A stretch of DNA of 64,000 nucleotides from NCBI GenBank assembly GCA_947179485.1, contig OX359250.1:33572783-33636782 (forward strand), given 5' to 3'. Under the pieces are notes generated by a model. That model saw only the letters and a program-made list of their open reading frames with translations, was not told the origin of the DNA and searched no databases. The translations under genes were made by a program, and so were the position numbers. Positions 34,848 through 47,761 of this stretch are shown here, piece after piece (within the stretch, counting starts at the first letter, position 1; each line of letters begins with the position of its first letter). This DNA comes from Allacma fusca. Taxonomy: Eukaryota > Arthropoda > Collembola > Symphypleona > Sminthuridae.

Positions 34848-36305
34848 TCCAAATCTCGCAATTCCCAACCTTTCATACATGTTCGTTCCTGGAAGGAGGG
34901 AAACCATCGACCTACTCCTGTCAACTTCAACATATCTTGCTTGGCAACTGCCGCAGCATTTGTCACCCCCATAGCTACCCATAGCTCCCCAAAACCACAC
35001 TAAAGTACGTCTAATAACATGTAATTTCTATAAATTCATTTCAGTTTGGAGATTCGGTGGAAAATTTAAAAGGGAAAAAAATTCTGGGGAAAGCACACTA
35101 CTGTGGCTCAAGGATGGAAATGATGCTGTATGCGGGAAGCGGAAGACCCTTGAGTTCGTTAGGGTGAGGAGGAAGCACCAGTCCTTCCTCATTCAGGTCT
35201 CCTGCACTTAGCTCGAGATTCTCTTGGAGAGTTCGGAACGTGAGAGGAATTAATGCAGTTGCTGATTGGTTCTCACGCATCACTTACCCTCCAATCCTCC
35301 CAGCTAAGCCTTAATTTTCCACGCAAAATAAATACAAGTTTGAATTTATGATTTGTCCACATACACACATCCATCCCACATTCCCATGCAAAAAATTTGG
35401 AGGGGTGAGTCATTTCGCTCACTGTCTTCCCAGCAGAAGTAGTCCTCTTCACCTGCCTACAACAGTCCCGTTGCTGTAGTTACCACATACCATACTGCTA
35501 CTCCCGGAGCTGAACAAATACCTTCACTTCAGGATTGGCACGTACTTTAGCCCTTCCTTCCTGTACTTATACATGCCCTGTCTTTAGCCGTAGCAACGCA
35601 TACGTAATTAGGGGAAAGCTCTGCCTCGTACTAAAATCTTAACGCCACTCTCTTAACACTGGATACTTACCTCCACTATTTCTATAACTTTTAATACACA
35701 ATTTTCTATCCATACCATTGATTTACCAATTGGGTATTACAGTTACCACTTCATCCCGGAATATGAACTTCAGGCCTGGAATTACCAGCGTATGTAAGTG
35801 GCAGCCCTAGAATTATGTAGTGAGTGAGGGGCTGCCTTAACATTACATATATGTGAGTGGTAGTGTTAAGTACATATGCGTTACATTGCTTTAGCCTGGG
35901 GAACTTGTCGAATCGTTCCTTGTAGCATATAAGCGTACGATTCCTGCAGCCTGGGATCCCTGGGTGTATGTGTTTCTAGGGAAAGGTACAGATGTAGCCC
36001 AATGCTGTAGCCCAAGGTGCATGTATCTATGTATGTATGGGAAATTTAGGAAGGCGTACAAATGTGTAGGGTAGATTTAGCAAGGGATGCATACCCCGTA
36101 GCTTTATAGGTGCTCGTAGGAACAATTCCGCAGTTACATTTTATAAAGCCACTCTCGTTTAAGCTTATACTTTCTCTTTACGCCCGAACCCTTGCTCCCA
36201 CTTTCTCTGTAAAGTTGAAGCTGCATATTTGATGCCTGAGTCATACATACTTTGTGTCTGGGTAGCAGGGCCATGCCGTTGTGAGGATTCCTCATTGGAG
36301 ATACA

Positions 36306-36308
<3 letters not shown>
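34848..36308. other. Non-coding region
   Basis: More balanced composition. The segment 35740-36110 repeats TGTAGCC, TATGTAAGTG and related words loosely. No gene found. Confidence 0.4.

Positions 36309-36349
<41 letters not shown>
36309..36349. repeat. (CT)n microsatellite
   Basis: About 20 CT units, uninterrupted. It explains the Arg-Glu run in the minus-strand frame 36134-36571. Confidence 0.96.
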
Positions 36350-36350
<1 letters not shown>

Positions 36351-38714
36351 GTTCTCTTCCTCTCTCGCGCGAAGCGGCTGAGAGTAGGGAACCCTTTGGA
36401 ATTTATAGCGTCTATAATATGTAATAATGGTCTTGTCTTCTGTTTCCAATACAACGTGTTCCTATACATTGGTGGGGAATAAATGAGGGATTGTAGGAAG
36501 GAAGAGAACTCTCTTCCTCTCTGCTCTCTCCCTCCGCTCTCAGTCAACCTCGCTTCCATGAGGCTTGGCACGGGATCTTCATAATACTCTCGCTACTAAA
36601 AGCTGACTCTCAATGGATTCCCTTGTGCTCCACAAGAGAATGAAATTCCATACGGTCGTTATAGCAACTGATCGATGTACCACCGAGAACCTTGCATGTA
36701 CCTCTCAAATCATAACTTTCCCTCTGGTTTTAATACGCCAGGCGCTTTTTACTTTCTCTCCGCCTCTATCCCTCTAATATGTCTCTTTTTATAATTTTAT
36801 TCCAGCTCCCACCAAAAACAAAATCAAATCTTTTTTTTTTATCTCAGCTTCCTTCCCTCCGAGTCACAAAATAAAAAAAACTAGACAGTAGGAGAGAAGA
36901 AAAAATACAGCCAGAGAAAAAAGGAAGGGAGGGGGGAGGAGAGAGAGAGAGAGAAAAAAAAAACTGAAGGGAGAAAAAAAGGAGAAAGAAGAAAATACAG
37001 ACCGTTTTAATTTGTAAAATTTGGTATTTTCTCTAATCTCCACAATCCTTTCCCTTGTCTCTGCCTCCTGCATGGGCTATGAATTTTTAATTCTTTTAAG
37101 TTAGGATTTTCTCTCCGGAAAAAGATGATCCTTATGGAGCATGGGAAGGAGAAAGCGAGGAAAATTATTTCCCCATTTTCTCCGGGAAAACACCACTTGG
37201 ATTTCTAATGAACTCCGACTGCATTTTGGTTTTTATGTCGGGGATTAGCACCTAATTTTCCCTTTTCCCAGACGATCCTCCCAAACTCATCACTACATAT
37301 GCGATTTTACGTGCTCAAGTCCCACAAAGAGGCTTCTTCCATACTCATGGGAATTTTCATTTGAAATTAAAATCCTGGCTTCACAATACACCCAGCCGAG
37401 GAGCCAAGAAAGAGAGAGAGAGACAGAGAGAGAGAGAGAGGAATTAGAGAAACCAGAGAAAGTAAGAAGGAAAAAAATTAAATGTAAAGTATAAAAACAA
37501 GAAAAAGGGGATGAAGTAAGTATTAGCGAGTAGAAAGGACGAAGTAGTAGAAAGAATTTATTTTCAAGTTTCTATGTTTAAGAACTTAAAGAGTCTAAGA
37601 AGCCAGAGTACAGGGTGCGGGTGAATCGGGAAAGATTAATGACACGTGCAACTTGTGCATGGCTCGGTCACAATAAATTGAGTTACACGTGAGTATTTTT
37701 TTTAGACAGACTTGCATAAGTAGGAGAGGGACTTTTGGACGGACAAAAATAAGAAGGATGATTACTCCAAGTGACTGATTGGTTGCTTTTGAAACTTTCC
37801 ATCATATTTTTCCCTCTCATTCTTTCCCTCCGTGTTGGACTTGAGTCGGGGAAGGAGAAGGTTTGTTGGGAGCTTGACGGGGCTTTTGAAAAATGGTCCC
37901 GATAAACACGTACCTTCCTCTGTTTACTTTTTATGTAATATTTACCCCGTACTTGTACACGCATGTGGGCTCCATCAGCACCTTGATGCTTCCTTTGGGA
38001 AGCGCAAGTGGAAGATGGAGTGGAGCTGCGACTCTCATCAACATAAACTTCCCTCGTCCGGGCGTCCTCCGGATCCTATACAGCCCTGCCAGTTCTAGGG
38101 CATGTAATTAAACGCATGTTCATGCAGATCACGTAGAGTCTTACCCATAGCATTGATTTATTATTGAGACTTGGCTATCATGACAGTTGTGTACATACAA
38201 CAATTTTAAACTCATATGTATCTATATATTTACGTCAAGGGACTTTTCAATGGTCTCTACATCTTCTCTACACTACTCCCATTCATTTCAAGGCTAAGGG
38301 AACTTCCACTTCATTTTTGTTTTCTAGAGTAACAGTTCTCATATAATTATGCATGCACAGTATCTAATGCAATTCATTCAAAGACTATTCTGGGATTTGC
38401 TCGAGGTAGAGAAAGGATTGCTGTGGTTACCATTGTAAGAACTTCAAAGCCTTGGAATAAAGCACATGAATTCATTGCAAGTGCATTTAGCTCGACTCAT
38501 GCATATCTATATGTACCTCTAACTATAAGTACTCCCACAATTGAATAGAATCTTGGAATATTTTTCTCGCAGCGTACATCTGTAATAATAATTATATTTT
38601 CATAGGTTCATACCTGGGTTTATTTTATTTTCGCAGGTACATATAAGTACGCATGGCGGTGCCTGTATGTTTTATATTACTACCGCCAAATTGTGTGTAT
38701 ATAATTATACAGTA
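36350..38714. other. Non-coding region
   Basis: Homopurine stretch at about 36880-37000 and a (GA)n tract listed separately. Frames at 37832-38111 overlap each other and are not recognised. Confidence 0.4.
37410..37441. repeat. (GA)n microsatellite
   Basis: About 32 bp of GA with one ACA interruption. Confidence 0.92.
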
Positions 38715-38737
38715 GTGTGTGTGTGTGTGTGTGTGTA
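38715..38737. repeat. (GT)n microsatellite
   Basis: About eleven GT units. Confidence 0.93.
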
Positions 38738-39103
38738 TTTCTGTACGTGCCTTTGCTTTTTTTTCCAGGGTGCATGTTCTTTTGTAATGAAGGGCTGTGT
38801 TTGCATTTAAGCATTGGGTTCGCTCCTGGATATTTGTTATATCTCCGTGTAATCAAGTATGCGGCAGGCTTTCGCAATGAAGTTATAAATAAAATGGGGA
38901 TGTTTGTAACCTATAATTACTGCATGTGGAGAGTGCATACGGATAATTATGTATGGATATATTCATGTACTAAAGGATTGGTTGACTTCTTTATATACAT
39001 GGTAAAGAAAATGTAAGAAAAAAAGAAGGTAAAAGGGAGCGAAGACATGTTTGACTGCCTTAGCTTTCACTTGCTTTCGCTCGACTTGTTCCGCCTGCCA
39101 TAG

Positions 39104-39106
<3 letters not shown>

Positions 39107-39135
<29 letters not shown>
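39107..39135. repeat. (GT)n microsatellite
   Basis: About 14 GT units. Confidence 0.95.
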
Positions 39136-39136
<1 letters not shown>

Positions 39137-40227
39137 CATGTGAATATATGAAAACTACTTTTTCCCTTTGAACTGGAGTAGAGAGTGGAGAAAGTTTTTT
39201 TTCCCTTTTTTCTCGAGTATTTGAAAAATATCATCATCGTGTAAAATTAAAACCATCTCCGTAAAGGGAAAACATTAGAGGAAACTTTTCCTGGAATACG
39301 TCTTTATCTCCCTCCTCCCCGGCATCATCTACATCACTCTTATTAAAAACCTTGTGGCTACTCTCGACAACTTTAATGTGCAAACTTGCTTTCCTTTTTT
39401 AAACATATTAAGGAGGTCTTGTGTCCCCCGTCAGAATAACCTCTTTCAGTATACACATAGAGCGTATTAACCGCCTCAAGAAGAATCTAATCATTTTTTC
39501 TCATATTTTTCTTGCTCTATTTTCCTCTCACCAATTTTCTCCTCCTTTCTTTCCTTCTCGTATTGACGTTTCCATTTTCCCATGACTCTCTCCTCCAAAG
39601 GCGCGGGTCATAAGGGCATGTATCTCTACATGAGAAAAACTTTTTTCTCTTCTCCACAATCTATCCCTCAAAACAAAAGTTCACGTTGCCCGCACACTTT
39701 TTCCCCCCTCTTTGAAATTTCTCTAGAATTATTTGATAGCTTTGTGTATAATTGGAGACAATTTCTTCAAAGAAATCTTTCTTTTTAGCCCCTCTACAAA
39801 AAAAAGGAGGAAAATTGATCAACTTGTTTTATTTCCCTTTATTCCTCCCAAAATGAAATTGGGAAAAAATGAGTAAATCAGCTGTGTCTCTGGAGAGACT
39901 CGACCAGGCACACACGAGGACCCATCGACGTTCTTTATCCCCTTTCCCAATTCCTTCCTCCCTCTTCCAATTCCCACCATGAAAGCTGTAATCAAGGTCG
40001 AGAATACAAAAGACCAGTCCCTAAATTGTTGGACTTAATTGGTTGAATTGTTCTACTTACAAAAGAACCTTACCTTAAAATCCCACTCAGTCGGAATTAT
40101 TTTCTGGAGGGACAGCCCTGTTCTGTGCAAGAACCTGGAATGGATGAGGGTCCAGTGGGTTGCATGAAATTACAGAAATTGGAGAATGTAGGGAATTAGG
40201 GGGGAGCCTTAGGAATTCGAGACAGGA
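39136..40227. other. Pyrimidine-rich non-coding region
   Basis: CTTTC- and TTTTCTC-rich plus strand at 39480-39850. No gene. Confidence 0.4.
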
Positions 40228-40263
40228 GTGAAAGTAGTGAAAGTAGTGAAAGTAGTGAATGTA
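40228..40263 (+). repeat. 9-bp tandem repeat GTGAAAGTA
   Basis: Three exact copies (40228-40254) plus a fourth with one change. It then passes into purine-rich GGAGAAAAA-type DNA up to about 40460. The unit is a relative of the dispersed GAGAAAGT motif and shows that motif expanding in tandem. Confidence 0.9.
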
Positions 40264-43200
40264 TTGAAATAGGTGATTAAAAAGTAAACAGAGATAGGAG
40301 TACAGGTAGAAAAGAGGTAGGACTCAGTTGGAAGTAAAGCCCAAGAAATAGGGAGAGTAGCGAAAAGGTGAAAAAAAAGAGAAAACACGGGGAAAAAGCA
40401 AAGTAAAGTAGAAAGAGAAAGTAGGATGAAGAAAAGATTGGAGAAAAAAAAGGAAGCGGGTGAAATTGAAAAATATGTGAATGGGTTTGGGATGGAATTC
40501 CCTCGGATTAAACTTACGTGTTGCTCGCTCGTCAAAGATATTCATTTGATGTTGGCAAAGAAAGGAATATGATGAGCTATGAATTCACGCTTGGTCGCCC
40601 TCAATCATACTCATCACGTGGGAATAGGAAAAAACTTTATTTGTCTGCTCCCATCCTCATCTCATCCTCCTTTCTCCAAGGCGCTCGGAGTCAGAAACTC
40701 TTTTAAATCCGGAGCAGCTTTGTGAAGCTACTCTAAATTTCAATTGTAATTTCTTTTTCTGTTGTTACCTCCTCCCTTCCAAGTCCTTCTTCCCAGCTCC
40801 TCCACCAACACATACATACCCAAGGTTTTTCTCATTCAAAGCAGTCAATATCATGCAAATCAGTTTGGAAAATTCAAAGGAATTTCGTCTTTTCCCCCAA
40901 ATCCTAGACTCACATCAATATAAGCGCCGTTTTTAAATCTCCTTTCCCATCCCCCAGATCTGTTTTCTCTTCTGGCTCTATTTTGCTTATGCAACAGTAA
41001 TTTTTTCTCTTCACTATTATCACTCAGCCCACGCCGTATCTCTAATAATTCTATTAAGCTTCGTTTGTTTTTAATACTTTCGTTAAAGCTCTTTTGAAAA
41101 AAAAACTCCTTTTGTCATTATTTCCCTCACTTTCTCCACAATTTTATTTCATACGACTGTTACATCTTATTTTTTTCCTTCTAATTCCATCCTAATAAAT
41201 TTTCTAATGAAAATCAAGAGGAGGAAAAATCCGGGATTTGAAGCGCACAAGGCGTTGGGGAAGAAGGCAGGGGGAAATTGGAGAGGATAAAATCATCGGA
41301 AGATTTTTTTTCTCCATTCATTGCGCCAGCTTTGTACAAGCTGCGATCGCTATATATTCCCTGCCCAGGGAAGTCGCAATCTCTCATATTATGCCTCCCT
41401 CCTTGCATAACATTAAGCACTGTGGAGATTACAAGTGCAGCAATCAGGGATGGCATAAGTGGGCAGGCAAAATCTAACTTAGGCTTTAGGGCCTATGAAA
41501 TTATTAGAATGCCTGCCTGCTTGGCTCCACATACACTCTCTGACATCCATTCTCTCTGCACAATGGCCACAAGGACTAATTACTCACATAAGGATTCAAT
41601 TTTACTTGTGACTCCCGCCCTAATGACAACCACTGCTGCATTTATTTACTCTCTCTCTCTCTCTCTGTCTCTGTGCGGAGACGTCGGAGGTAGAGGGGTA
41701 AGGGCATTTGCACCTACTCTCGCAGACCATTGGTCTCCACAGTGAGTCGTCGGGAGGATGATTGCTTTCCAAATGAGAATGTGTCTCATTGGCAATATAT
41801 TTCAGAGAAGGGAGAATTTTACGAACATTTTGCCAGGGAATGTTGTGGGAGCGAATGCATTAGGAGGGAATGTTATAAAAGGAGTCGGGCCCATTGACAG
41901 CGGGGAAGTGAAGGGAGTTTAAAAAAGATTTCGGGAAGAGTAATTGACTGACGTCAGCTCTACTGGTCCTCTCTATTGAGATTGTGAAGAGGGCTGGCAG
42001 AGATTTAATGCACCATCAAGTATTGCTCGGATCCCGAAAGATTGTCGATTTCTAATTAAAATCCACGCTCCCATGAAGGCCTTGTCTCTTCGTCCTCCTC
42101 ACGCACTCTCGAATTTAAATACTCTGGAATTAACCGAGCTGCTCTCTATTTCTCTCTCTCTCTCTCTCTCTGTCCCTCTCTCCCTAAATAGATATTTTTC
42201 TCTCCATTTTTTTCCCAATCCCCATCTACATATTTCTCCCTATTTTTCGACTCTTTTTCTCCCAATCCTCTTGATTTTCTTTATCGAAGTACGCAATATA
42301 GACAGCAATTGCGTCTATAGGGATGGATCTGTATAGCTTCCCCGTCTGTGTGGACATTCTTACTATAAATGTAATTGTCTATCCTCATAGGATTATATAT
42401 GTCCGGATCTTCCCTGTTTACTTTCCCTCTCTTCTTGTAGTCTCTTCGGGAACTTGTGTCTATTTTAACTTGTCTCTTTTTAAAGTGAGGGATCAACAGT
42501 CCGCAGAACTTGCCTTCATTACAATAATAGATCAGGAGAAGTAGTGGAACGAGGCCTGAGTTGACATTTCATTTCAATTAATCTTACAATCTCTTCCCTT
42601 TTGTTTGTATCGATCGGAACTCGGGGAAAATACAGAGTTTCATGCTGACAGTGGAGAACGTGTATGTGCATTTTATGTCCCGGCAGATTCATGCCCCTGC
42701 ATGCTCCAAAAGCTCTCAGCATCCTCTCAGACGCGCTTTACTCTCATGTACCTAATGGTCACTGCTTAAATGCAGAGTAGCTACTGCTATGCATAGGGAG
42801 CTCCGGCCCTGCTCTGGAGTGGGACTCGAACTTAAAATGGGAATTGCACTAATCGGTGAGTAAACGCAGGTATGAGCCCACAATCCTCCGTCCGCATACA
42901 ATTACAAGCTTATAGGATTTATTCAGTGCCTGCTCAAGTATCAATCAAGGCGATAAACATGGTTAGGTCGTGTGAGTACATTCTCTTGTTTCCATCGAAC
43001 TTTCTCCCACTTTTTTAGTCTCTCCTGGCAATTTTCCTGTCTGTCTAAATTCGTCTGCCCTATTTCCCTTACTAAATTTTGTATTAGGGTTTATAAGGCT
43101 TTTGTGACCATAGTATTGGTTTCTTTTTTAAATTTTTTTTCATGCTGGGTTCAAGTTTCTACTTGCTCACAATTTTTTCTCCGGGCTTGATTGCTCCTAT

Positions 43201-43294
43201 TTTCCTAATATTAAAAATAATAAATGTTAATAATATTTTTACCCGAATTATTGTTTTTAATTGTAATATCATTTTTTGTTTGGCTAATCGAAGA
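40264..43294. other. Non-coding region
   Basis: Short (CT)n tracts lie at about 41650-41668 and 42152-42172. The 155-codon frame 41278-41745 ends in a CT-encoded Ser-Leu run and has no known domain. A TATAAAAGG word at about 41874 has no supporting promoter context. Confidence 0.4.
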
Positions 43295-43341
43295 GTTTTG
43301 TTTTATTTGAATGTTACGTTTTTGTTTTATTTGAATGTTAC
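43295..43341. repeat. Two-copy 23/24-bp direct repeat
   Basis: GTTTTGTTTTATTTGAATGT followed by TAC (43295-43317) is repeated with one extra T at 43318-43341. A weaker third part follows. It lies in a T-rich stretch. Confidence 0.85.
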
Positions 43342-44435
43342 TTTTTTTTTCAATTTCGAATGTCAGTTTTTGTTATTGATTTGTGGTATTTTTAGACCCT
43401 GGGTTTTCGACCAAGGATCTCCTGCTTTTCTGGATTTATGAAGGTGATTTTAAGTTCTTTGGGATTTACAAGCCCATCCCTGAGCTTTGTCCTTTTGGCC
43501 AGTGGATTGAGCGGACGCTGAAGAATGCGGCTAAGCTGAAATTCGTTGTTAGCTTTGGCATGGAAGTCGAAGGATGAAGGAAATGACGCTAATCTGGAAG
43601 CACATTAAGATGAGAGTTTTGAGCGCCAGCATTGGATTTGCCTCCCTGATGGCATTTTGTTCGTGTGGAGGAAGCCAGAGAGCTGAGTGGTTTCGGAGGA
43701 CAGTGCTGGGCTAGACAGCCATTACTTGAAAATGTGCGGATTAATTTCACAAATGGAAAATTATGTGTCAACATGTGAGAGGAGGTTGGGATGAGGAGAA
43801 GTAGAAAAGTGAGGACACTGCTGAGCAAGAGGATTTGCCTGAATAAAATGATATGTGACTGTGCTCGCTGAGGTTTTCCCCTTGTCCCAGAATCTATACA
43901 AGAGAAGCGTATGCAGGGCCACGAGGTAGGAATTGATTCGGAGGGAAATCTTTCCGAAAGAAATGCAACTTCGGGAAAGTGGAGTGAGTTGAGAGTGAGC
44001 TGCTAACCTCATATGCAGGGCTATAGGCAGGAGGCCTAGATATGAGTTTAAGGGCGGACGTGGGTAACTGGGGTGGAAGTTAGGGTGAGGCAGGAAGGTA
44101 TTTGACACCAGAGATTTTCCAGCGAGAATGTAACGCCACGGCCTGAGATCCGGCCGGGCCTCTATAAGTATACGGGAGGCTGGAGTCGGACCCGGAGCCT
44201 ATATACAAGTTCACCCACATGTAAAATGGGAATCTCTATTCCACCCTTTTCCCCACATACAGAATGGGAGAGAGAGAGAGAGAGCCATGAGATAGAGACA
44301 GCCACACTCTTCACTCCTCAGGGTTTTCTTCCTTCATATCAACTACCACACATAGCTACGGACCAGAGACCAACAGAGAATAGAACCTCCACAGCATCCC
44401 TTGTCCTCGAACGTGTGCCATTATCGATCTAGCCT
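43342..44435. other. Non-coding region
   Basis: Balanced composition. Frames at 43383-43577 (plus) and 43761-44108 (minus) are not recognised. Nothing else seen. Confidence 0.35.
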
Positions 44436-44441
44436 TGTGTA

Positions 44442-44509
<68 letters not shown>

Positions 44510-44510
44510 T
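44436..44510. repeat. (GT)n(GA)n compound microsatellite
   Basis: About 22 bp of GT with an AT interruption joins directly to about 53 bp of GA with two AAA interruptions. Confidence 0.96.
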
Positions 44511-45427
44511 ACGTGAGCCTGTCTATCCTTCCCTTTACTTCTCCTGCCACGTCTGCTCCCTATATATATGCAACTACAAGTACCTCTGCTCCCTCTATAC
44601 ATGCACACATCCATAGGTATTACCATACCCGCACTTACTCTCTATAGACCTAACTACGTACACTACACATACAATCTTACATTTGCTTCCAACTCTGCCG
44701 TAGTATCAGACTGGATGAGACCTCATACCTTTTATCCATAAGTATGTACTACTGTACGGCTGTACTTACTTGTACATATTAAGCCTATATGTACAAACAC
44801 ATTTTTCCCGTGCAAGACTGCATGACCACATGTAAGTATGTATCCCCACCTAGGCACCTATGTATTTTTATTTGTTTCGTAGGCTGTATGACTGTGCCGA
44901 GATATGTATGGCATTACTACATGTGTGCCCCTGATGTAGGACTGGAGGCTTATATGTACGTAGGGTTTATTAGGGTTTTAAGATTTTTTGGCTGTGACTG
45001 TAGCTGTGGAGCTGCCTGTATGTACGAGCGTGTGTGACTGTGTGTCACTGTTATATGTATATCTACAGGGAGAGAAAGGTACGTGTATTTTGGAGGATTT
45101 GAGCGTATATGAGAGCGTATGTATGTATTTATGGTTGTATGTTTGTGTGTGTGAATGTGTGCCTGTCTCTGGATGCTTATGTGTGTCTGTGTGTGGAAAA
45201 GTGTATGTTAGTTTGGTGGGAAAAGATCCCATCAGAGCAGCAAGGCAGGAGCTGGAGCCCACCCCAGAACAAGAGCATCCCAGCATCCAGCTTCCTCCCA
45301 TGTACCTCCATTTCATTTCTGACTCAGTCCTTTCCATCATTTTCACGTAATTCCCCAATCTCCGCCTCTTGCTTCTTCTCTCTTTCTCTCTGCCTTCCTC
45401 ACACACATTTCCTTTTTTCCCTGTCCT
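44511..45427. other. TG/TATG-rich non-coding region
   Basis: Rich in TATGTA, GTACAT and TGTGTG words, especially 44740-45200. The overlapping frames 44978-45406 (minus) and 44988-45350 (plus) are encoded by these words. No gene. Confidence 0.45.
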
Positions 45428-45471
<44 letters not shown>

Positions 45472-45480
45472 ACTCACTCA
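45428..45480. repeat. (CT)n microsatellite with CTCA tail
   Basis: About 43 bp of CT with one TTT interruption, ending in a few CTCA units. Confidence 0.94.
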
Positions 45481-46379
45481 CTCTCATCGCTCTTCACTGG
45501 TAAACTCTCTTCTAGGGAATCTTCCAACCGAATTTCCCCCCACAAGATGAATATCCTTCAAATTATAACTAGATCCGAGCTTATTCCTCATCTCAATATT
45601 TAAAACTCCGGCCTCCTCGACATTCAGGTCCCACGTCCTTTATCTTTCATTTCCTTCGCACCAAAAATCAATACTTATGCTGCCACATGAATATCATCCA
45701 CTCATCAGGCCATCGTAATGCTAATGTGTAGCTTCGTGGGCACACAAATCCTTCAGCATCTCTTCCCAATCTACCGCACGCATTACTTCCCTAATATCTA
45801 TGCTCACCTGCCAATTCTTACGTTCCGAACGGACGTGTTACTCTAGAGTTACTATGTACACAAATAAAGATCCAGCATATAGATCCAGTACATACGAACC
45901 CCCACAATTTCAAACTTATCGGATAGCAGCACGAGCAAACTAAGGACCCCTGAAGTAGATCATTAGCTAAAGTATTTACTCAAGGCTGTTAAGAATCCCA
46001 AACGAAAGTATTCATTTGGATTGGAAATGTTCTCTGGCGCATCTTAGAAAATCTGCATGTAATCTTTTTGAAAGTGCACGTATATAGATGTATAAATAAA
46101 TGAGGAGGAGGTATGTAGACAACAAAATGCGAAAGCAATGTGAATCGAGAAGAGGGTTGACAAAAAGGGTAACGTCTGGTAGCCGTTTTGGTTGTTAAGT
46201 ACGGAAACCTGTACGCATAGGAGATATGAGTGCATTGTTGCATAAAAGATGAGCTTGGAGTGAAATGCAGTGTCCTGAGGCCCGGACGGTTTTTACATGC
46301 TCCCTAGCACTCCCCTTCAAGGATGCTGCACAAAGAGTCTGAGCGAACTGAGAGGTGAATGAGGAAGGCATTAATTACG
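45481..46379. other. Non-coding region
   Basis: No gene, RNA or clear repeat recognised. Confidence 0.35.
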
Positions 46380-46760
46380 GAAGAGGATGGATAACTTGTA
46401 GATAAAGGAGAGATGAGAAAAAATTCCAAGTGAGAAAATAGAGAGGAAAAAATGAGACAGACAAAATTAGGAAGAAAAATGAGAGTGAACCAAATTAGGG
46501 AGGAAAACTGGAGAGAGAGAGAGAGAAAATTTAGGAAGAAAAAAAATTGGAGAGAGGAAAAATTAGAGAGAAAACTGTGACAGAAAGGCTGGGAGAGAGG
46601 AGATGGGATAAAATAGGAAGAGAAAGGTAAAAGTGTCCGACGGAGAGAGGCGTTGGGAGAAAGTATAAGATTTGCAAGGCCTGACAGAATAGTAATAAGT
46701 GAGGTGTGGCGGGAGAGGAAGGAAGGGAAGAGAGAAAGTAGAGAGAGAGGCTCCATAAGC
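46380..46760 (+). repeat. Purine-rich GGGAGAAAG/GAGAGAGAAA array
   Basis: Almost continuous GA-rich sequence with loose units such as GGAAGAAAAATGAGAG and GGGAGAAAGTATAAG. It explains the Ser/Phe/Leu-rich minus-strand frame 46304-46819. Confidence 0.5.
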
Positions 46761-47718
46761 CGTGAAAGGTTTGCTCGGCTAATTCTTGAGAAAACATTCC
46801 GGTGAAAGAATTGGTACACGGTAGGAGCTAATGCAATAAAAGGTAAAAGAAAATAAGGACGGCATCCCGGACTGTCATCTTTAGTTGTTCGCTTGAGGGC
46901 CTCTACAACTCTTCTGTCTGCGCTCTCTCCGACCGAGGCGAGGGTCTGGCCAAGGGAAGAGGGAAGACAAAGCCATTAATTTTTTCATGACTATAAGGCA
47001 AAAATGTGGTTTCGAGGGTATAACAAGGTTATAGCGCACCCGCCTCGCTTTAAGGTTAACGATTGAATAAAGGCAATTTAGTGGAAATGGTGAGAGAATA
47101 TGTGTGTGTCTTTGACTCACTGAATTCTCCGTTTGTTTTCAATTGAGGGAATTGTGGGCTCACACACACCCACACAGGGCTATAAAGTGTACTATGTGGG
47201 GAAGATTCCATAAGACAGAGAAAAAAGTAAGGGAAAGTACAAGAAGAGGAGAAAATACAACAGAGAGAGAGAGAGAGAAAAAGTATATGAGAACGAGAGA
47301 AAATACGAGAGAGAAAGTACACGAGAGAAAGAGAGGATGGGAAAAGACAGTGAGCATAAGACGAGGGGAAAAGCTTCCTTTTTCCATTCCTTTGAAAGCT
47401 CCCTGTCCTGCCTTGTGTTTCCTGTCTTTCGGCTGGATGGATAGCTCTCCATTATTCGTTTCATCTGCACGTTTGGGCTTAGTTCATCTCATCAGAAAAA
47501 AGTCACCTTCGACTGGCAAGGGTCGATGCTCCTCACAAATGCTAACCACCCTGCTCCTTCGTGCTATGAGCAATAGAAATGCATGCCTTTTTATCGTCTC
47601 TCGTCTATCTTCCGCCTGCTCTTCCAACAGGAGTAAGTATCAACCGTGGAATATGGATCTTACTTCTTCTACGCCTGTCTTACCAAAGTCCTTTATACAT
47701 ATACTTAAGTGTGTGCAA

Positions 47719-47721
<3 letters not shown>
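46761..47721. other. Non-coding region
   Basis: Purine-rich at 47215-47350, with GAGAAAGT at about 47311. The 210-codon frame 47143-47775 runs from this tract into the following (CT)n and has no domain. Confidence 0.4.

Positions 47722-47759
<38 letters not shown>
47722..47759. repeat. (CT)n microsatellite
   Basis: About 19 CT units, uninterrupted. Confidence 0.96.

Positions 47760-47761
<2 letters not shown>

Noticed and set aside
41278-41745. 155-codon plus-strand frame
   Set aside because: No recognisable motif; two other frames cover the same DNA and it ends in a CT microsatellite.
42815-42840. B-box-like word (minus strand GTTCGAGTCCC) as a tRNA or SINE
   Set aside because: No A-box or paired arms around it.
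46380-46760. Regular array that might be CRISPR-like
   Set aside because: Units are degenerate GA-rich words without constant repeats or unique spacers, and the DNA is of animal type.
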